Source: CAVPMW01 sp963706515
GTDB taxonomy: Bacteria > Chloroflexota > Anaerolineae > Anaerolineales > UBA4823
Direction: 5' to 3'
NCBI GenBank assembly: GCA_963706515.1
Contig: CAVPMW010000017.1
Coordinates: forward strand, 62,001-126,000
DNA length: 64,000 bases
In this document: positions 16,424 to 25,286 of the stretch, piece by piece
How positions within the stretch are numbered: position 1 is the stretch's first letter
How the letters are laid out: each line of letters opens with the position of its first letter
Notes under the pieces: generated by a model
What the model was told of the DNA's origin: nothing
Seen by the model: the letters and a program-made list of their open reading frames with translations, nothing else
Database searches by the model: none
Position numbers and translations under genes: made by a program

Positions 16424-18970
16424 TTAGTGTAATCCGAACTGAATGGGTTCTGGTAGAGGGACCCCCGCAGCATGCAGCTCCCATAATGCCAGAAATGCCG
16501 TCTCACGTACTTCCTCTTGATCGGAAAAATAAAACTCGTAAATATGAAGGATGGCGTTTTCGTCGCCGTATCTGCGCAGGTATTCGAGCGCGGCCAGCTT
16601 CTGCTCCTCACCCCCTTCTTTGAGGGCTTTGAAAACCAGGTCGCGCGCTGGCTTGCCTGGAGCGACGCCGATCCCATGCTCGCCGGCAAAAGCGATCAGC
16701 CAGGGGGTTTCGGTTAATTCGGGCAGCGGTCCGGGGATGCGCGGGTTGGGCTGCGCGATCTCTTCCAGTGCCTGTGTAGCAGCATTCTGCACGACCCACT
16801 GATTGTCTTCGATTTGCAGCATATGCAGGATGTCAATCGCCCACTGCTGCTTGAGGCGCGCCAGCCCACTGACGCACGCCCTCCGCACCATCAAATCGTT
16901 CATCCGGGAGCCTTCATCCAGCACCGGGTAACCCTCTTCCGGATTATTTGCCAGCGCCTCTGCAGCAGCCATGCGCAGGCTCTCGTCCCCGTGCAACAAT
17001 GCGGAAGCAACAGCTTCGAGAGCTGGCTCGTCGCCGATTGCTACCAAACCCAGGCAGGCTGCCTGGCGAACTTGCGGAGTCAGGTCAGGGAGAAGCTCGC
17101 AGAGCGGTTGGACGGCTTTGCTGTCGCGGAACCAGCCAGCGGCGAGAGCCGCCAGGGTGCGGGTTTCGGCGTCGCTGCTGGTCATGACCTGTCTGAAGAG
17201 CACCGCGCTGGCGCTGCTGCCTGCGCCAACCATAGCTGCCAGGGCGCGCCCCCGCAGCGCATTCGAAAGTCCTTTATCCTGGATCATCCCCGCGAGCTGG
17301 CGCAGAACCTGCGCTCGCCACGGGAACAGCTCGGGAGCATAAGGCGCCCACCTGGCGACCATGAATAGCCCGCTCTGTAGAGGATCTTTTTCCAGGCTGG
17401 TGATTAACTCTGGCAGCCAGCTGCTGATCTCCTGGCGGGAGGCGATATACTGCAAGGCGAGCCTTTTACCCATCCAATCCGGTTGAGCGAGCAGACTGCT
17501 GCACTCTTCCTGGCTGCCTAACCCGTATGAAGCCAGGTAGCCGAGCAGGCTCGGGTGGATCAACCTGATCCGCCCGCCCGCATGGCTGTGGAGCAGACCG
17601 TTATCGACCAGGGCAGGCAGCACGCGCGGGGTGGGACTCCCCTCCTGTGCAGCCGGTCGTGGAGCTGGCTGCGCCGTCTGCCCGGCAGTTTTCTCCGGCG
17701 AGTCACCTGGCTGCGGCTGGAACTCGCTAGCCTGGACGGCAGGTGCGGGATCAAAAGCAGACAGGGCGGATTGCGCTTCCCTGTTGCTCATGACTGGTCG
17801 CATGGTTATCACCATCTGGGAAGCCAGCTGCTCGAGCGCCTGGCGCCATTTGGGGACGCCGACAGCCATGCGGCGCAGATAAGCTTCGACCGCCTCAGCC
17901 GCGCCAGGGCCGACAGTATCGCCCGCATACGCTGCCCAGGCTTTCAAGGTGAGCTCGAGCGGGGAAAGCGGAACCTGATCGGTTGCCAGCCAGGAATTTA
18001 TCACTTCTGGCTTGAATGGCTGAGATCCATCCGAAGAGGGGCGCTTGATCCAGCGCATCCATAGGTCTCCCCATTTGTGGATCATGGCGATGCGCTGGCG
18101 CTCATCCCAACCGGCTAATCCCAGCAGACTGGCTTTGAGCGGTCTCAACCCGGGTGTTACCCAGTCTGCAGCCAGGACGATATGGATCCCGGGGTAGCGG
18201 GCATAAATATCGCACAGAAACCCGAGCACCTGCTCCGCTTCAGAGGGGTTCAGCTCGTCCAGGCCGTCGACCAACAATATGACGCGCCCCTGTTCGAAAG
18301 ACAGGTGCATGAATTTCGCCAGGCGCGGCTGCGTCAGGGCAGAGGCCTGCGCGCTGACTGCATCCACTAGGGTATCCAGGATGCTCTCCGGAAGGCGGGG
18401 AGGTAAGGCGAGGTCAGCCGCGTGAACGAAGAAAGGTACGTAATCTTTGAATGGACCCAGCTCAGGAGCCTGGCGGGCGAGCTGGCACGCCAGATACGCC
18501 AGCGCGACGGTTTTACCGCAGCCTGGCTCTCCCAGGATTGCCAGGTTCATACCTCCCTGGAGGGCATCTGCCAGGCTTAGGGTAGGCGCGCCGAACGCGC
18601 TGGCAAGCCCGCTCCAATCTGGCATGTAGGGCAGAACCTTCTCGGTGATATCCAGTGGAGGTGGGAGCACGCCCGGTACGACTGGAGCTGGCGGGGCGAG
18701 CAAACGCGGCTCGATAACCACTTCGTCCAGGGAGAACATAGGGTTAGCCAGGTGCATGCCCTGGGCATGCCGAATGGTATCATTACGGTGGCGCACTTCG
18801 GTCCCGGTCTGCATCTCGGCTCGGGCCGATAGGAAGCTCTTCTTGATGAATTCTCTGAATTGCCGAAAACCCGGTTTGAGCTTACCCAGCAGCCAGAGGA
18901 AGAGAATGCCAGCCAGGAATCCGAACCAGAACGAAAGGCGCTCGAACTGCAAGTTGCGCAGGAATCCCAT
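16424..18970 (-). CDS. Membrane-anchored NACHT/STAND NTPase with HEAT repeats
   Basis: The protein has 848 residues from ATG 18970, which lies 5 nt after the upstream gene's stop. One N-terminal membrane helix (residues 12-30) is followed by a Pro-rich linker. A NACHT-type NTPase then has Walker A GEPGCGKT (147-154) and Walker B ILLVDGLDEL (231-240), whose DGLDE form is typical of NACHT proteins. A winged-helix-like region with an inserted Pro/Gln-rich linker (about 445-490) precedes a C-terminal half built of HEAT-like alpha repeats. Examples are ALRGRALAAMVG, TRTLAALAAGWF, VRQAACLGLVAIG and LRMAAAEALANN. STAND proteins act as ligand-triggered switches in signalling or defence. No effector domain is visible, so the output is unknown. 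The upstream gene, for a coiled-coil zinc ribbon protein, is probably co-transcribed. Confidence 0.88.
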   Translation of the reverse strand: MGFLRNLQFERLSFWFGFLAGILFLWLLGKLKPGFRQFREFIKKSFLSARAEMQTGTEVRHRNDTIRHAQGMHLANPMFSLDEVVIEPRLLAPPAPVVPGVLPPPLDITEKVLPYMPDWSGLASAFGAPTLSLADALQGGMNLAILGEPGCGKTVALAYLACQLARQAPELGPFKDYVPFFVHAADLALPPRLPESILDTLVDAVSAQASALTQPRLAKFMHLSFEQGRVILLVDGLDELNPSEAEQVLGFLCDIYARYPGIHIVLAADWVTPGLRPLKASLLGLAGWDERQRIAMIHKWGDLWMRWIKRPSSDGSQPFKPEVINSWLATDQVPLSPLELTLKAWAAYAGDTVGPGAAEAVEAYLRRMAVGVPKWRQALEQLASQMVITMRPVMSNREAQSALSAFDPAPAVQASEFQPQPGDSPEKTAGQTAQPAPRPAAQEGSPTPRVLPALVDNGLLHSHAGGRIRLIHPSLLGYLASYGLGSQEECSSLLAQPDWMGKRLALQYIASRQEISSWLPELITSLEKDPLQSGLFMVARWAPYAPELFPWRAQVLRQLAGMIQDKGLSNALRGRALAAMVGAGSSASAVLFRQVMTSSDAETRTLAALAAGWFRDSKAVQPLCELLPDLTPQVRQAACLGLVAIGDEPALEAVASALLHGDESLRMAAAEALANNPEEGYPVLDEGSRMNDLMVRRACVSGLARLKQQWAIDILHMLQIEDNQWVVQNAATQALEEIAQPNPRIPGPLPELTETPWLIAFAGEHGIGVAPGKPARDLVFKALKEGGEEQKLAALEYLRRYGDENAILHIYEFYFSDQEEVRETAFLALWELHAAGVPLPEPIQFGLH

Positions 18971-18975
18971 GGTAT

Positions 18976-19677
18976 CTACCCTGCGTATAAGATCCGCCCA
19001 CACGCTTCGCAGCGCAGGATTTGGGTTGCCTGGCGGGCGGAATGCAGGAGAGCGGAGCTCAGCGTACTGCCACAAGCTGGGCAGTAATTATCGGTCACAT
19101 GGACGACGGCGACCCCTCTGCGGTTGAGGCGCAGCCCATCGTAAAGCGTGAGGTCGGTTGAATCGATGGTGCCCGAAGCAGCCTTACGCTCGTCATCCAG
19201 CCTGGCTAAATCAGACAGGAGCTTGGTTTTTTCGACATTCAGCTCTTTTCTGGTCTGCTCGTCGTGGACCTGGACTGCCTGGAGCTTGCTGTTGGAAGCC
19301 TGGGATACATCTTCAGCTGTCTCGACGGTCAGCATAGCTTCCAGCTGGCGGTCTTCAAGGACTGAAAGATGGCGCTTGAGAGCGGCAGTCTCGGCTTGCA
19401 AATCCTGAAGCTCCTTTGGGTTGCGCACTTTGCCGCCGTATAATGTGGATTCGGTCTGCTCGATTTTCACATTTTGGGACTGAACGTCGTTTTCGGCGTG
19501 CTGGAGTATTTTCCGCGCTCCTTGCAGCTCTTGCTCAGCCTGTTGGACCTCCTGTTCAGCTTGCTGCAAAGCCTCATTCGAATTCAAAACAGCTTCGATC
19601 TCCGCCAGGCGGGCCAAAACCTTGTCACGCTGGCTGTCGATCTGCTGCAGCCGGTATAGCTTGAACGGTGCACTCAT
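18976..19677 (-). CDS. Coiled-coil protein with C4 zinc ribbon (DUF164/CT398-like)
   Basis: The protein has 233 residues. Residues 5-175 are a long coiled-coil hairpin rich in Gln, Glu and Ala, including the family's YGGKVRNPKELQDLQAE motif (residues 79-95). A C-terminal zinc ribbon, CPACGS...CEACGRILY, closes it. This is the DUF164/CT398 family; a Chlamydia member binds flagellar or sigma-factor partners, but the general role is unknown. It is the first gene of a two-gene minus-strand unit, with the NACHT/HEAT gene starting 5 nt after its stop. Confidence 0.9.
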   Translation of the reverse strand: MSAPFKLYRLQQIDSQRDKVLARLAEIEAVLNSNEALQQAEQEVQQAEQELQGARKILQHAENDVQSQNVKIEQTESTLYGGKVRNPKELQDLQAETAALKRHLSVLEDRQLEAMLTVETAEDVSQASNSKLQAVQVHDEQTRKELNVEKTKLLSDLARLDDERKAASGTIDSTDLTLYDGLRLNRRGVAVVHVTDNYCPACGSTLSSALLHSARQATQILRCEACGRILYAG

Positions 19678-19843
19678 TGGGAGAAATTATAGGTTCGGAG
19701 AGGGAGAAAGACAAGAGGAATTAACGTAATCGTTGACCACATAAGCCTATCACTTTTGTCATGGTTTAGGGCAGCTTGTCTCATTAAAATACTCCCATGT
19801 CCTCTCGTGCTCCAGGAGCTCCCTGGGCAGGTATCTAAATCTC

Positions 19844-21400
19844 ATGGTCAGTAACTCACCAGACCGCCGGATGCTGATCGGCGTAGGATTGGCTGGCGCC
19901 AGCCTGCTCCTACTCGTGATGGTCCCATATTGGCTGGCAGCCCGAGCCAGCGGTTCGGAATACGTATTTGGCGGTTTTTTAATCAACCCGCCTGATGGCA
20001 CCTCTTACCTGGCAAAGATGTACCAGGGCTGGTCAGGTTACTGGCGCTTTCACCTGCCGTATACCGCCGATTTAGGCAGGGGAGCATATATTAACCTCTA
20101 TTACCTTTTCCTGGGTCACGCTGCCCGCTGGCTTGGCACAGGGTTGTATCCATCCTACCAGGCGGCGCGGCTGCTTGGCAGCTGCGTGCTGATTTATACC
20201 TCGTTTCGCTTCTTCCAGGCTGTTCTGGCAGAGCGCCATATGACCCTGGCTGCATTTGCCCTAGCCTTGCTCGGTGGGGGAATGGGCTGGCTTGCACTCC
20301 CTTTCGGCGGGTTTACTTCTGATTTTTGGGTTGCTGAGGCGTACCCTTTCCTTTCTGCTTACGCAGCACCCCATTTCAGCCTGAGTCTCGGCTTGCTGCT
20401 ATGGCTGTTGACCCCGCGCGATGACGGAGCAGCCCTGCGAAAAAAATGGGGGAGGAGTTTGCTAACCGTGGCAGTTGCCCTGCTTGCGGGGCTGCTTTCA
20501 CCCTTTTGTATAGCTGTGGCGGCAATCGTATTGGCTGCGACTGCGCTGCTCGAGTTCGCACTGGATCACTGGAGATTCTCCCTTTCGGAGACGGCCTGGA
20601 AGCTGGGGCTGGTGCTGCTTGGTGGGGGACCGGTTCTGCTCTACGATCTCTGGGCAATTCATTCCGACCCCATCCTGGCGGGTTGGAACGCTCAAAACCT
20701 GACCCCCACGCCGCCGCTCTACGATTTGCTGCTGTCATTTTCACCCCTGCTCTTGCTGGCGCTCCCTGGGTTGTGGTTTGCCTTGCGCGGGAAAGAGCGC
20801 AGCCGGCTCATTCCTGCCGTCTGGCTGGTCAGCGGGGCCATCTTGCTCCTCCTGCCTTCGGGGCTGCAAAGGCGCTTCATGTTCGGCTTATACGTCCCGG
20901 TGACCGCCCTGGCAGTTTTGACCCTGTGGCAGGTCTCACGCCAGGAAGCGCGGAAGTTCACCCTGCTTGCAGCGGTCCTCCTGCTGCTGGTCTTGCCGAC
21001 CAACCTGCTGGTATTGCTGGCTGGACGGCAGGCAGCCCTCACCCACAACCCGCAGATCTACTACACAGCTGGGGAAAGCCAGGCGCTGGACTGGATCCGA
21101 GATAACACCCCTCGAAACGCGCTCATCCTGGCTGCGCCGGATACCGGATTGCTCATCCCAGCCCACACGGGGCGCAGGGTAATCTATGGGCATCCATTCG
21201 AGACGGTAAATGCCAAACAGGAAGAAAAAGCGGTTACAAGCTTCTTCGAGGGGAGCAACCCCACCCTGCTGGATGAGCGCAACGTTGATTATGTGTTCGA
21301 CGGACCGCGCGAACAACGGCTGGGACTGCTAACCCTGCCTGCGAGCTGGCAGCCTGTTTATGACCACGCGGGAGTGACCATCTATGCACTGGCCAGGTGA
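19844..21400 (+). CDS. Polytopic membrane protein, GT-C-like (paralogue 1)
   Basis: The protein has 518 residues and about ten to twelve hydrophobic segments. It shares with the protein at 23551 the N-terminal pattern GGFLINPPDGTSYLAKM and a short loop before a large hydrophobic core, so the two are paralogues. The C-terminus is a soluble tail of about 120 residues (AGESQALDWIRDNTPRNALI, then DYVFDGPREQRLG) of the kind found after the membrane part in many GT-C glycosyltransferases. An acidic residue in the first extracytoplasmic loop is the usual GT-C catalytic site, and Asp in the PPDGTSY segment could be it. No activity is proven. It opens the 19.8-31.2 kb membrane-protein cluster. Confidence 0.75.
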   Translation: MVSNSPDRRMLIGVGLAGASLLLLVMVPYWLAARASGSEYVFGGFLINPPDGTSYLAKMYQGWSGYWRFHLPYTADLGRGAYINLYYLFLGHAARWLGTGLYPSYQAARLLGSCVLIYTSFRFFQAVLAERHMTLAAFALALLGGGMGWLALPFGGFTSDFWVAEAYPFLSAYAAPHFSLSLGLLLWLLTPRDDGAALRKKWGRSLLTVAVALLAGLLSPFCIAVAAIVLAATALLEFALDHWRFSLSETAWKLGLVLLGGGPVLLYDLWAIHSDPILAGWNAQNLTPTPPLYDLLLSFSPLLLLALPGLWFALRGKERSRLIPAVWLVSGAILLLLPSGLQRRFMFGLYVPVTALAVLTLWQVSRQEARKFTLLAAVLLLLVLPTNLLVLLAGRQAALTHNPQIYYTAGESQALDWIRDNTPRNALILAAPDTGLLIPAHTGRRVIYGHPFETVNAKQEEKAVTSFFEGSNPTLLDERNVDYVFDGPREQRLGLLTLPASWQPVYDHAGVTIYALAR

Positions 21401-23558
21401 CACGCCTCGGGTGAAGGTCCTTTTGTGGGCAGGCTTGTTCCTGGTGCCTGCGCTGCTGCTCCTGCCTGGAGCAAATGGATTCCCGTTCCCACCGTATCCA
21501 GCAGCCTATTCCGATATGACGGTCGCGCACTACCCGTACGGTCACTACCTGCAGACCGCCTTGCTCAAATGGCACACGATCCCTATGTGGAACCCGCTGC
21601 TTTTCAGCGGTGCGCCGTTTGCTGCGAACCCGCTGGCGGGCTTATGGTACCCACCTGGGTGGCTGGCATTTATGCTCCCATTGCCGTTGGGGTTCAACCT
21701 GGCGATCTTCCTGCACATCGTCTGGGCAGGCGCCGGTATGTACCTGCTGCTGCGCTCACTCGGCCTGCGCTGGCAGGCGGCGCTGCTTGGCGGTCTGGCA
21801 TTCCAGGCGCTGCCGAAAATCTATGCCCATTACGGCGCAGGTCACGTCACTCTGCTGTACGCTCTGGCCTGGACGCCCTGGCTTTTGCTGGCGGGTCGCT
21901 GTGGTGTGCAGCGGATTGGTAGAGGCCGGCTGACTCTCCAGATCGGTTCCGGTCTGGTTTTAGGTCTGATCTTCCTGGCAGACCCGCGCTGGGCGCCGCT
22001 GGCAGGGTTGCTCTGGCTGACTTTCGTGCTGTGGGGCGTCCGAGGGAAAGCCCCGCCCACACTGCGCCGCGCTCGCAGGGGAAAGCTCTTACTCGGTCAG
22101 CTGCTCCTGGCGGCGCTATTTGCGCTGCCCCTTGCGCTGCCCTTGCTGGAGTTCACCCGCCTATCCACCCGCTCCAGCCTTTCTGCTCAGGATAACCTGA
22201 CCTATTCCTTACCGCCAGCGCGCCTGCTGGGTATAGTCTTCCCCACCTTCGGCGGTTTTCACGAGTGGGAGCTCTATTCAGGCGCGGTCATCCTGGCTTT
22301 AGCGTTGATCGGTCTGGTCTGGACCCCTGTGCGCAAACAGGCTGCCTTTTGGTGGCTGGTTCTCCTGCTCTCGCTGGTGTTTGCGCTGGGTTCAGCAGTG
22401 CCTGGCATGACCTTTCTGACCCGCCTGCCAGGGTTGAATCTGCTGCGGGTACCGAGCCGGGCGTTGTTCATCAGCGGGTTCTCCCTGGTTGTGCTGGCAG
22501 CATACAGCCTGGATTCCCTGCTTTCGGCTGAGTTTTCTATTCTGCCAGCTGGTTCCCGCAGGCGACTGGGTTTGCCGCTGGTCGCACTGGCTGCATTTGC
22601 CAGCCTGCTGGGCGTCGCCGCCTGGATGGTCACTGGTCGGCGAACTCCCGGGTTCGCCTGGGGAGCATTGCTCACCCTGGCAGCGTGCGGCTGGATCGCA
22701 TTGTGGCTGGCAGGCAGGCTGCCGGTGCGCAGCTGGCTGATTGGGCTGGCGGTCCTCTGCCTGGTAGATCTCCTGGGGGTCGACCAAGGGATGTTCGTGA
22801 TTCGTCCGCCGGGCGAGGTGCTGGCGATGGGCGCCGAGCTGGCGCGATACCTGGATTCTCGTCCGGGAAATTCCCGCCTGTATACGCCATCCTACAGCTT
22901 GCCCCAATCGACTGCTGCCGAGGCTGAGATCGAACAGGCAAACGGGGTTGATCCTCTGCAGCTGCAAAGCTACGTGCGGTACATGCAGCCTGCCAGTGGC
23001 GTGCCCGACCCAGGCTACAGTGTCACTCTGCCGCCCTTCGCCAACGGCGACCCGGCGACTGCCAACCAGGATGCCCAGCCGGATGCCCGGCTGCTGGGTT
23101 TGTTAAACGTTGGTTACCTGGCGGCCCAGTTCCAGGTCGATGCGCCGGGCTGGAAGACTCCGTCCCTCGTAGAGGGCACCTGGGTCTATGAGAACGCACA
23201 AGTACGCCCCCGCGCCTGGACCCAGCCCGCACTTGCCTCCCCCGGAGAGGATATCCAGCCGGTTGAGGGAGTGAGCTGGTCACCAAACCGCGTTGTCATA
23301 ACCCTGGCGGGGTCGGAAAAGGCGGGAGATCTGCTGGTGTCCTCAGAGATTGCCTATCCAGGATGGCGCGTGACCGTAGACGGGAAACCGGCTCCCCTCC
23401 AAACGGAAGCCGGCGTGCTGCGGGCTGTAGCATTGACCCCGGGCACACGGCAGGTTGTCTTCAGCTTCAGACCGCTGACGGTTTACCTGGGGGCAGCGTT
23501 AGGTTTGCTGGGGATATTGCTCAGCTTTCATATCCGGCGGAAGGAGGAAAGTGAATAG
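21384..23558 (+). CDS. YfhO-like polytopic membrane protein
   Basis: The protein has 724 residues. It has about twelve membrane helices in residues 8-480, then a soluble region, then one last helix (residues 690-715). Features seen in YfhO-family members are the N-terminal HYPYGHYLQTALLKW and MWNPLLFSGAPF, the loop PGLNLLRVPSRALF, and a C-terminal beta domain with AYPGWRVTVDGKPA just before the last helix. In Bacillus, YfhO is linked to glycosylation of lipoteichoic acid, so a role in cell-surface glycan decoration is an inference by family. The ATG lies 17 nt inside the preceding gene. Confidence 0.8.
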   Translation: MHWPGDTPRVKVLLWAGLFLVPALLLLPGANGFPFPPYPAAYSDMTVAHYPYGHYLQTALLKWHTIPMWNPLLFSGAPFAANPLAGLWYPPGWLAFMLPLPLGFNLAIFLHIVWAGAGMYLLLRSLGLRWQAALLGGLAFQALPKIYAHYGAGHVTLLYALAWTPWLLLAGRCGVQRIGRGRLTLQIGSGLVLGLIFLADPRWAPLAGLLWLTFVLWGVRGKAPPTLRRARRGKLLLGQLLLAALFALPLALPLLEFTRLSTRSSLSAQDNLTYSLPPARLLGIVFPTFGGFHEWELYSGAVILALALIGLVWTPVRKQAAFWWLVLLLSLVFALGSAVPGMTFLTRLPGLNLLRVPSRALFISGFSLVVLAAYSLDSLLSAEFSILPAGSRRRLGLPLVALAAFASLLGVAAWMVTGRRTPGFAWGALLTLAACGWIALWLAGRLPVRSWLIGLAVLCLVDLLGVDQGMFVIRPPGEVLAMGAELARYLDSRPGNSRLYTPSYSLPQSTAAEAEIEQANGVDPLQLQSYVRYMQPASGVPDPGYSVTLPPFANGDPATANQDAQPDARLLGLLNVGYLAAQFQVDAPGWKTPSLVEGTWVYENAQVRPRAWTQPALASPGEDIQPVEGVSWSPNRVVITLAGSEKAGDLLVSSEIAYPGWRVTVDGKPAPLQTEAGVLRAVALTPGTRQVVFSFRPLTVYLGAALGLLGILLSFHIRRKEESE

Positions 23559-25275
23559 TTTGGCGCAGGTCTCCGCACCTCCCGGCGTTACAAGCCAGCG
23601 AGCGGCGGTTCGCATCTCCGCCGAAAGACGCTGGGTGGTAATCTTCGGGCTGCTGGTGATGCTGGCGACCACTATCCCTTACCTCATGGGTTATTTTCGC
23701 CAGGGCACAGACTGGCGCTTCAGCGGCTTTCTCATCGGGGTTGAGGATGGGAATTCGTACATCGCTAAAATGCTGAGCGGCTCGGTTGGGGCATGGTCGT
23801 TTAAAACACCGTTCACACCGCTCCCGCAAAGTGGTGTGCTGGAATACCTTCCTTACCTACTGCTGGGTAAGCTCGCAGCCGGTCCGGGGCTCCACGATCA
23901 GCTGGTAGCCTTGTTTCAAGCGCTGCGCCTGGCAAGCGGTTTCCTGATGATCCTGGCTACCTACGATTTCCTGGCATTTTTCATCCGCTCTGAGCGCTTA
24001 CGGCGTTTCGGGCTGGTAATCGCAGTGCTGGGCGGTGGGCTGGGTTGGCTGCTTTTCTTGACCGGCAGGGACAGCTGGCTGGGATCGCTGCCCCTCGAAT
24101 TCTACTCCCCCGAGACATTTGGCTTTCTTAGCCTGTACGGCATCCCTCACCTGGCTGCAGCCAGGGCGCTGTTCCTCTGGACGCTGGTTGCTTACCTTAA
24201 AGCCGGGGAGATCGAGGAGCCCCGCTTCCCGCGGAGCTCCGCGGTGATCATCGGCCTGCTGTGGCTCGCGGTGGGTTTCTTCCAGCCGCTGTCCATGATC
24301 GTACTGGGGACGGTAATTGGGGCGTATCTGGCAGTGCTGGCATTCTGGTTATGGCGCCGCCCGTTGGCTGGCGGCTGGCAGCGCTGGAAGCGTATGACCG
24401 GGCTGGCTATTATCGCTGGATTGTTTACCTTGCCGCTGCTTGCCTATAACTTATTCGCCCTGCTGAAAGACCCGTTTTTCCAGGCCTGGTCGCGCCAGAA
24501 CTACCTGCCCTCCCCCCATCCCCTGCATTATCTGCTGGCTTACGGATTAATTCTGCCCATTGCACTGCTCGGCATACGCGGTTTTTACCGCAGGGAGCCC
24601 TGGAAAGCCTTGTTCTTAATCGGCTGGTTGGGTTTGCTGCCCTTGCTGGCATACGCCCCAACGAACATTCAACGCCGCCTGCTGGAAGGTGGCTGGCTGG
24701 TGCTGGTGGCTCTGGGCATGGTCTGCCTGGAGCAGAGCGAAAGGCTGACTGCCCGGCAGCAGTCCTTAATCCGTACCCTGCTTTGGTTTGTTTTTCCGTC
24801 CACGCTGATCCTGTTGGCTGGAGGCATATTAACCGCAGCGAGACCGGCTGCTCCGATTTTCCGTCCGACCGCAGAGATTGCCATGTTCCAGGAATTAAGC
24901 CGGCAATCCAGGCCTGGGGAGCTGGTTATGGCAGCGTATGAAACGGGTAATGCCTTGCCTGCCTGGGCGCCGTTGAAAGTGATGATCGGGCATGGACCGG
25001 AGAGCATAAACCTGGAGCAGCTGCGCAGCGTGGTTGCGCGCTTTTACCAGGTGGATACGCCCGATGCGGAGCGCATCAAGACGATCGATGAATATGGCAT
25101 CGATTATGTAGTCTGGGGACCCTACGAGCGCGGGCTGGGGAAGTGGAACCCGGAGCTTGCCGGATATTTAGAGCCGCTCCAATCGAATGGGGATTACAAA
25201 ATCTACCGCGTTGCACGCGGATCCGCCTGGAGATTTCCGCCAGGTGTTACATCGAACGCTGGAGGCAGCTGGTAG
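23551..25275 (+). CDS. Polytopic membrane protein, GT-C-like (paralogue 2)
   Basis: The protein has 574 residues and is the paralogue of the protein at 19844. It has the same N-terminal block (FSGFLIGVEDGNSYIAKM) and the same final soluble tail (IDEYGIDYVVWGPYERGLG). It has about eleven membrane helices. The start is GTG 23551, supported by a strong AAGGAGG 4 nt upstream and overlapping the previous stop by 8 nt. The upstream YfhO-like gene is thus probably translated with it. Function inferred as for paralogue 1: transfer or handling of a lipid-linked sugar on the outer side of the membrane. Divergence from paralogue 1 is high outside these blocks. Confidence 0.75.
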   Translation: MNSLAQVSAPPGVTSQRAAVRISAERRWVVIFGLLVMLATTIPYLMGYFRQGTDWRFSGFLIGVEDGNSYIAKMLSGSVGAWSFKTPFTPLPQSGVLEYLPYLLLGKLAAGPGLHDQLVALFQALRLASGFLMILATYDFLAFFIRSERLRRFGLVIAVLGGGLGWLLFLTGRDSWLGSLPLEFYSPETFGFLSLYGIPHLAAARALFLWTLVAYLKAGEIEEPRFPRSSAVIIGLLWLAVGFFQPLSMIVLGTVIGAYLAVLAFWLWRRPLAGGWQRWKRMTGLAIIAGLFTLPLLAYNLFALLKDPFFQAWSRQNYLPSPHPLHYLLAYGLILPIALLGIRGFYRREPWKALFLIGWLGLLPLLAYAPTNIQRRLLEGGWLVLVALGMVCLEQSERLTARQQSLIRTLLWFVFPSTLILLAGGILTAARPAAPIFRPTAEIAMFQELSRQSRPGELVMAAYETGNALPAWAPLKVMIGHGPESINLEQLRSVVARFYQVDTPDAERIKTIDEYGIDYVVWGPYERGLGKWNPELAGYLEPLQSNGDYKIYRVARGSAWRFPPGVTSNAGGSW

Positions 25276-25286
25276 AGGCGCTGGAT

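Noticed and set aside
16424..18970. Avs-type or known antiphage NACHT system
   Set aside because: No effector domain, no defence genes around; the genes nearby are housekeeping. Left as an open finding rather than a call.
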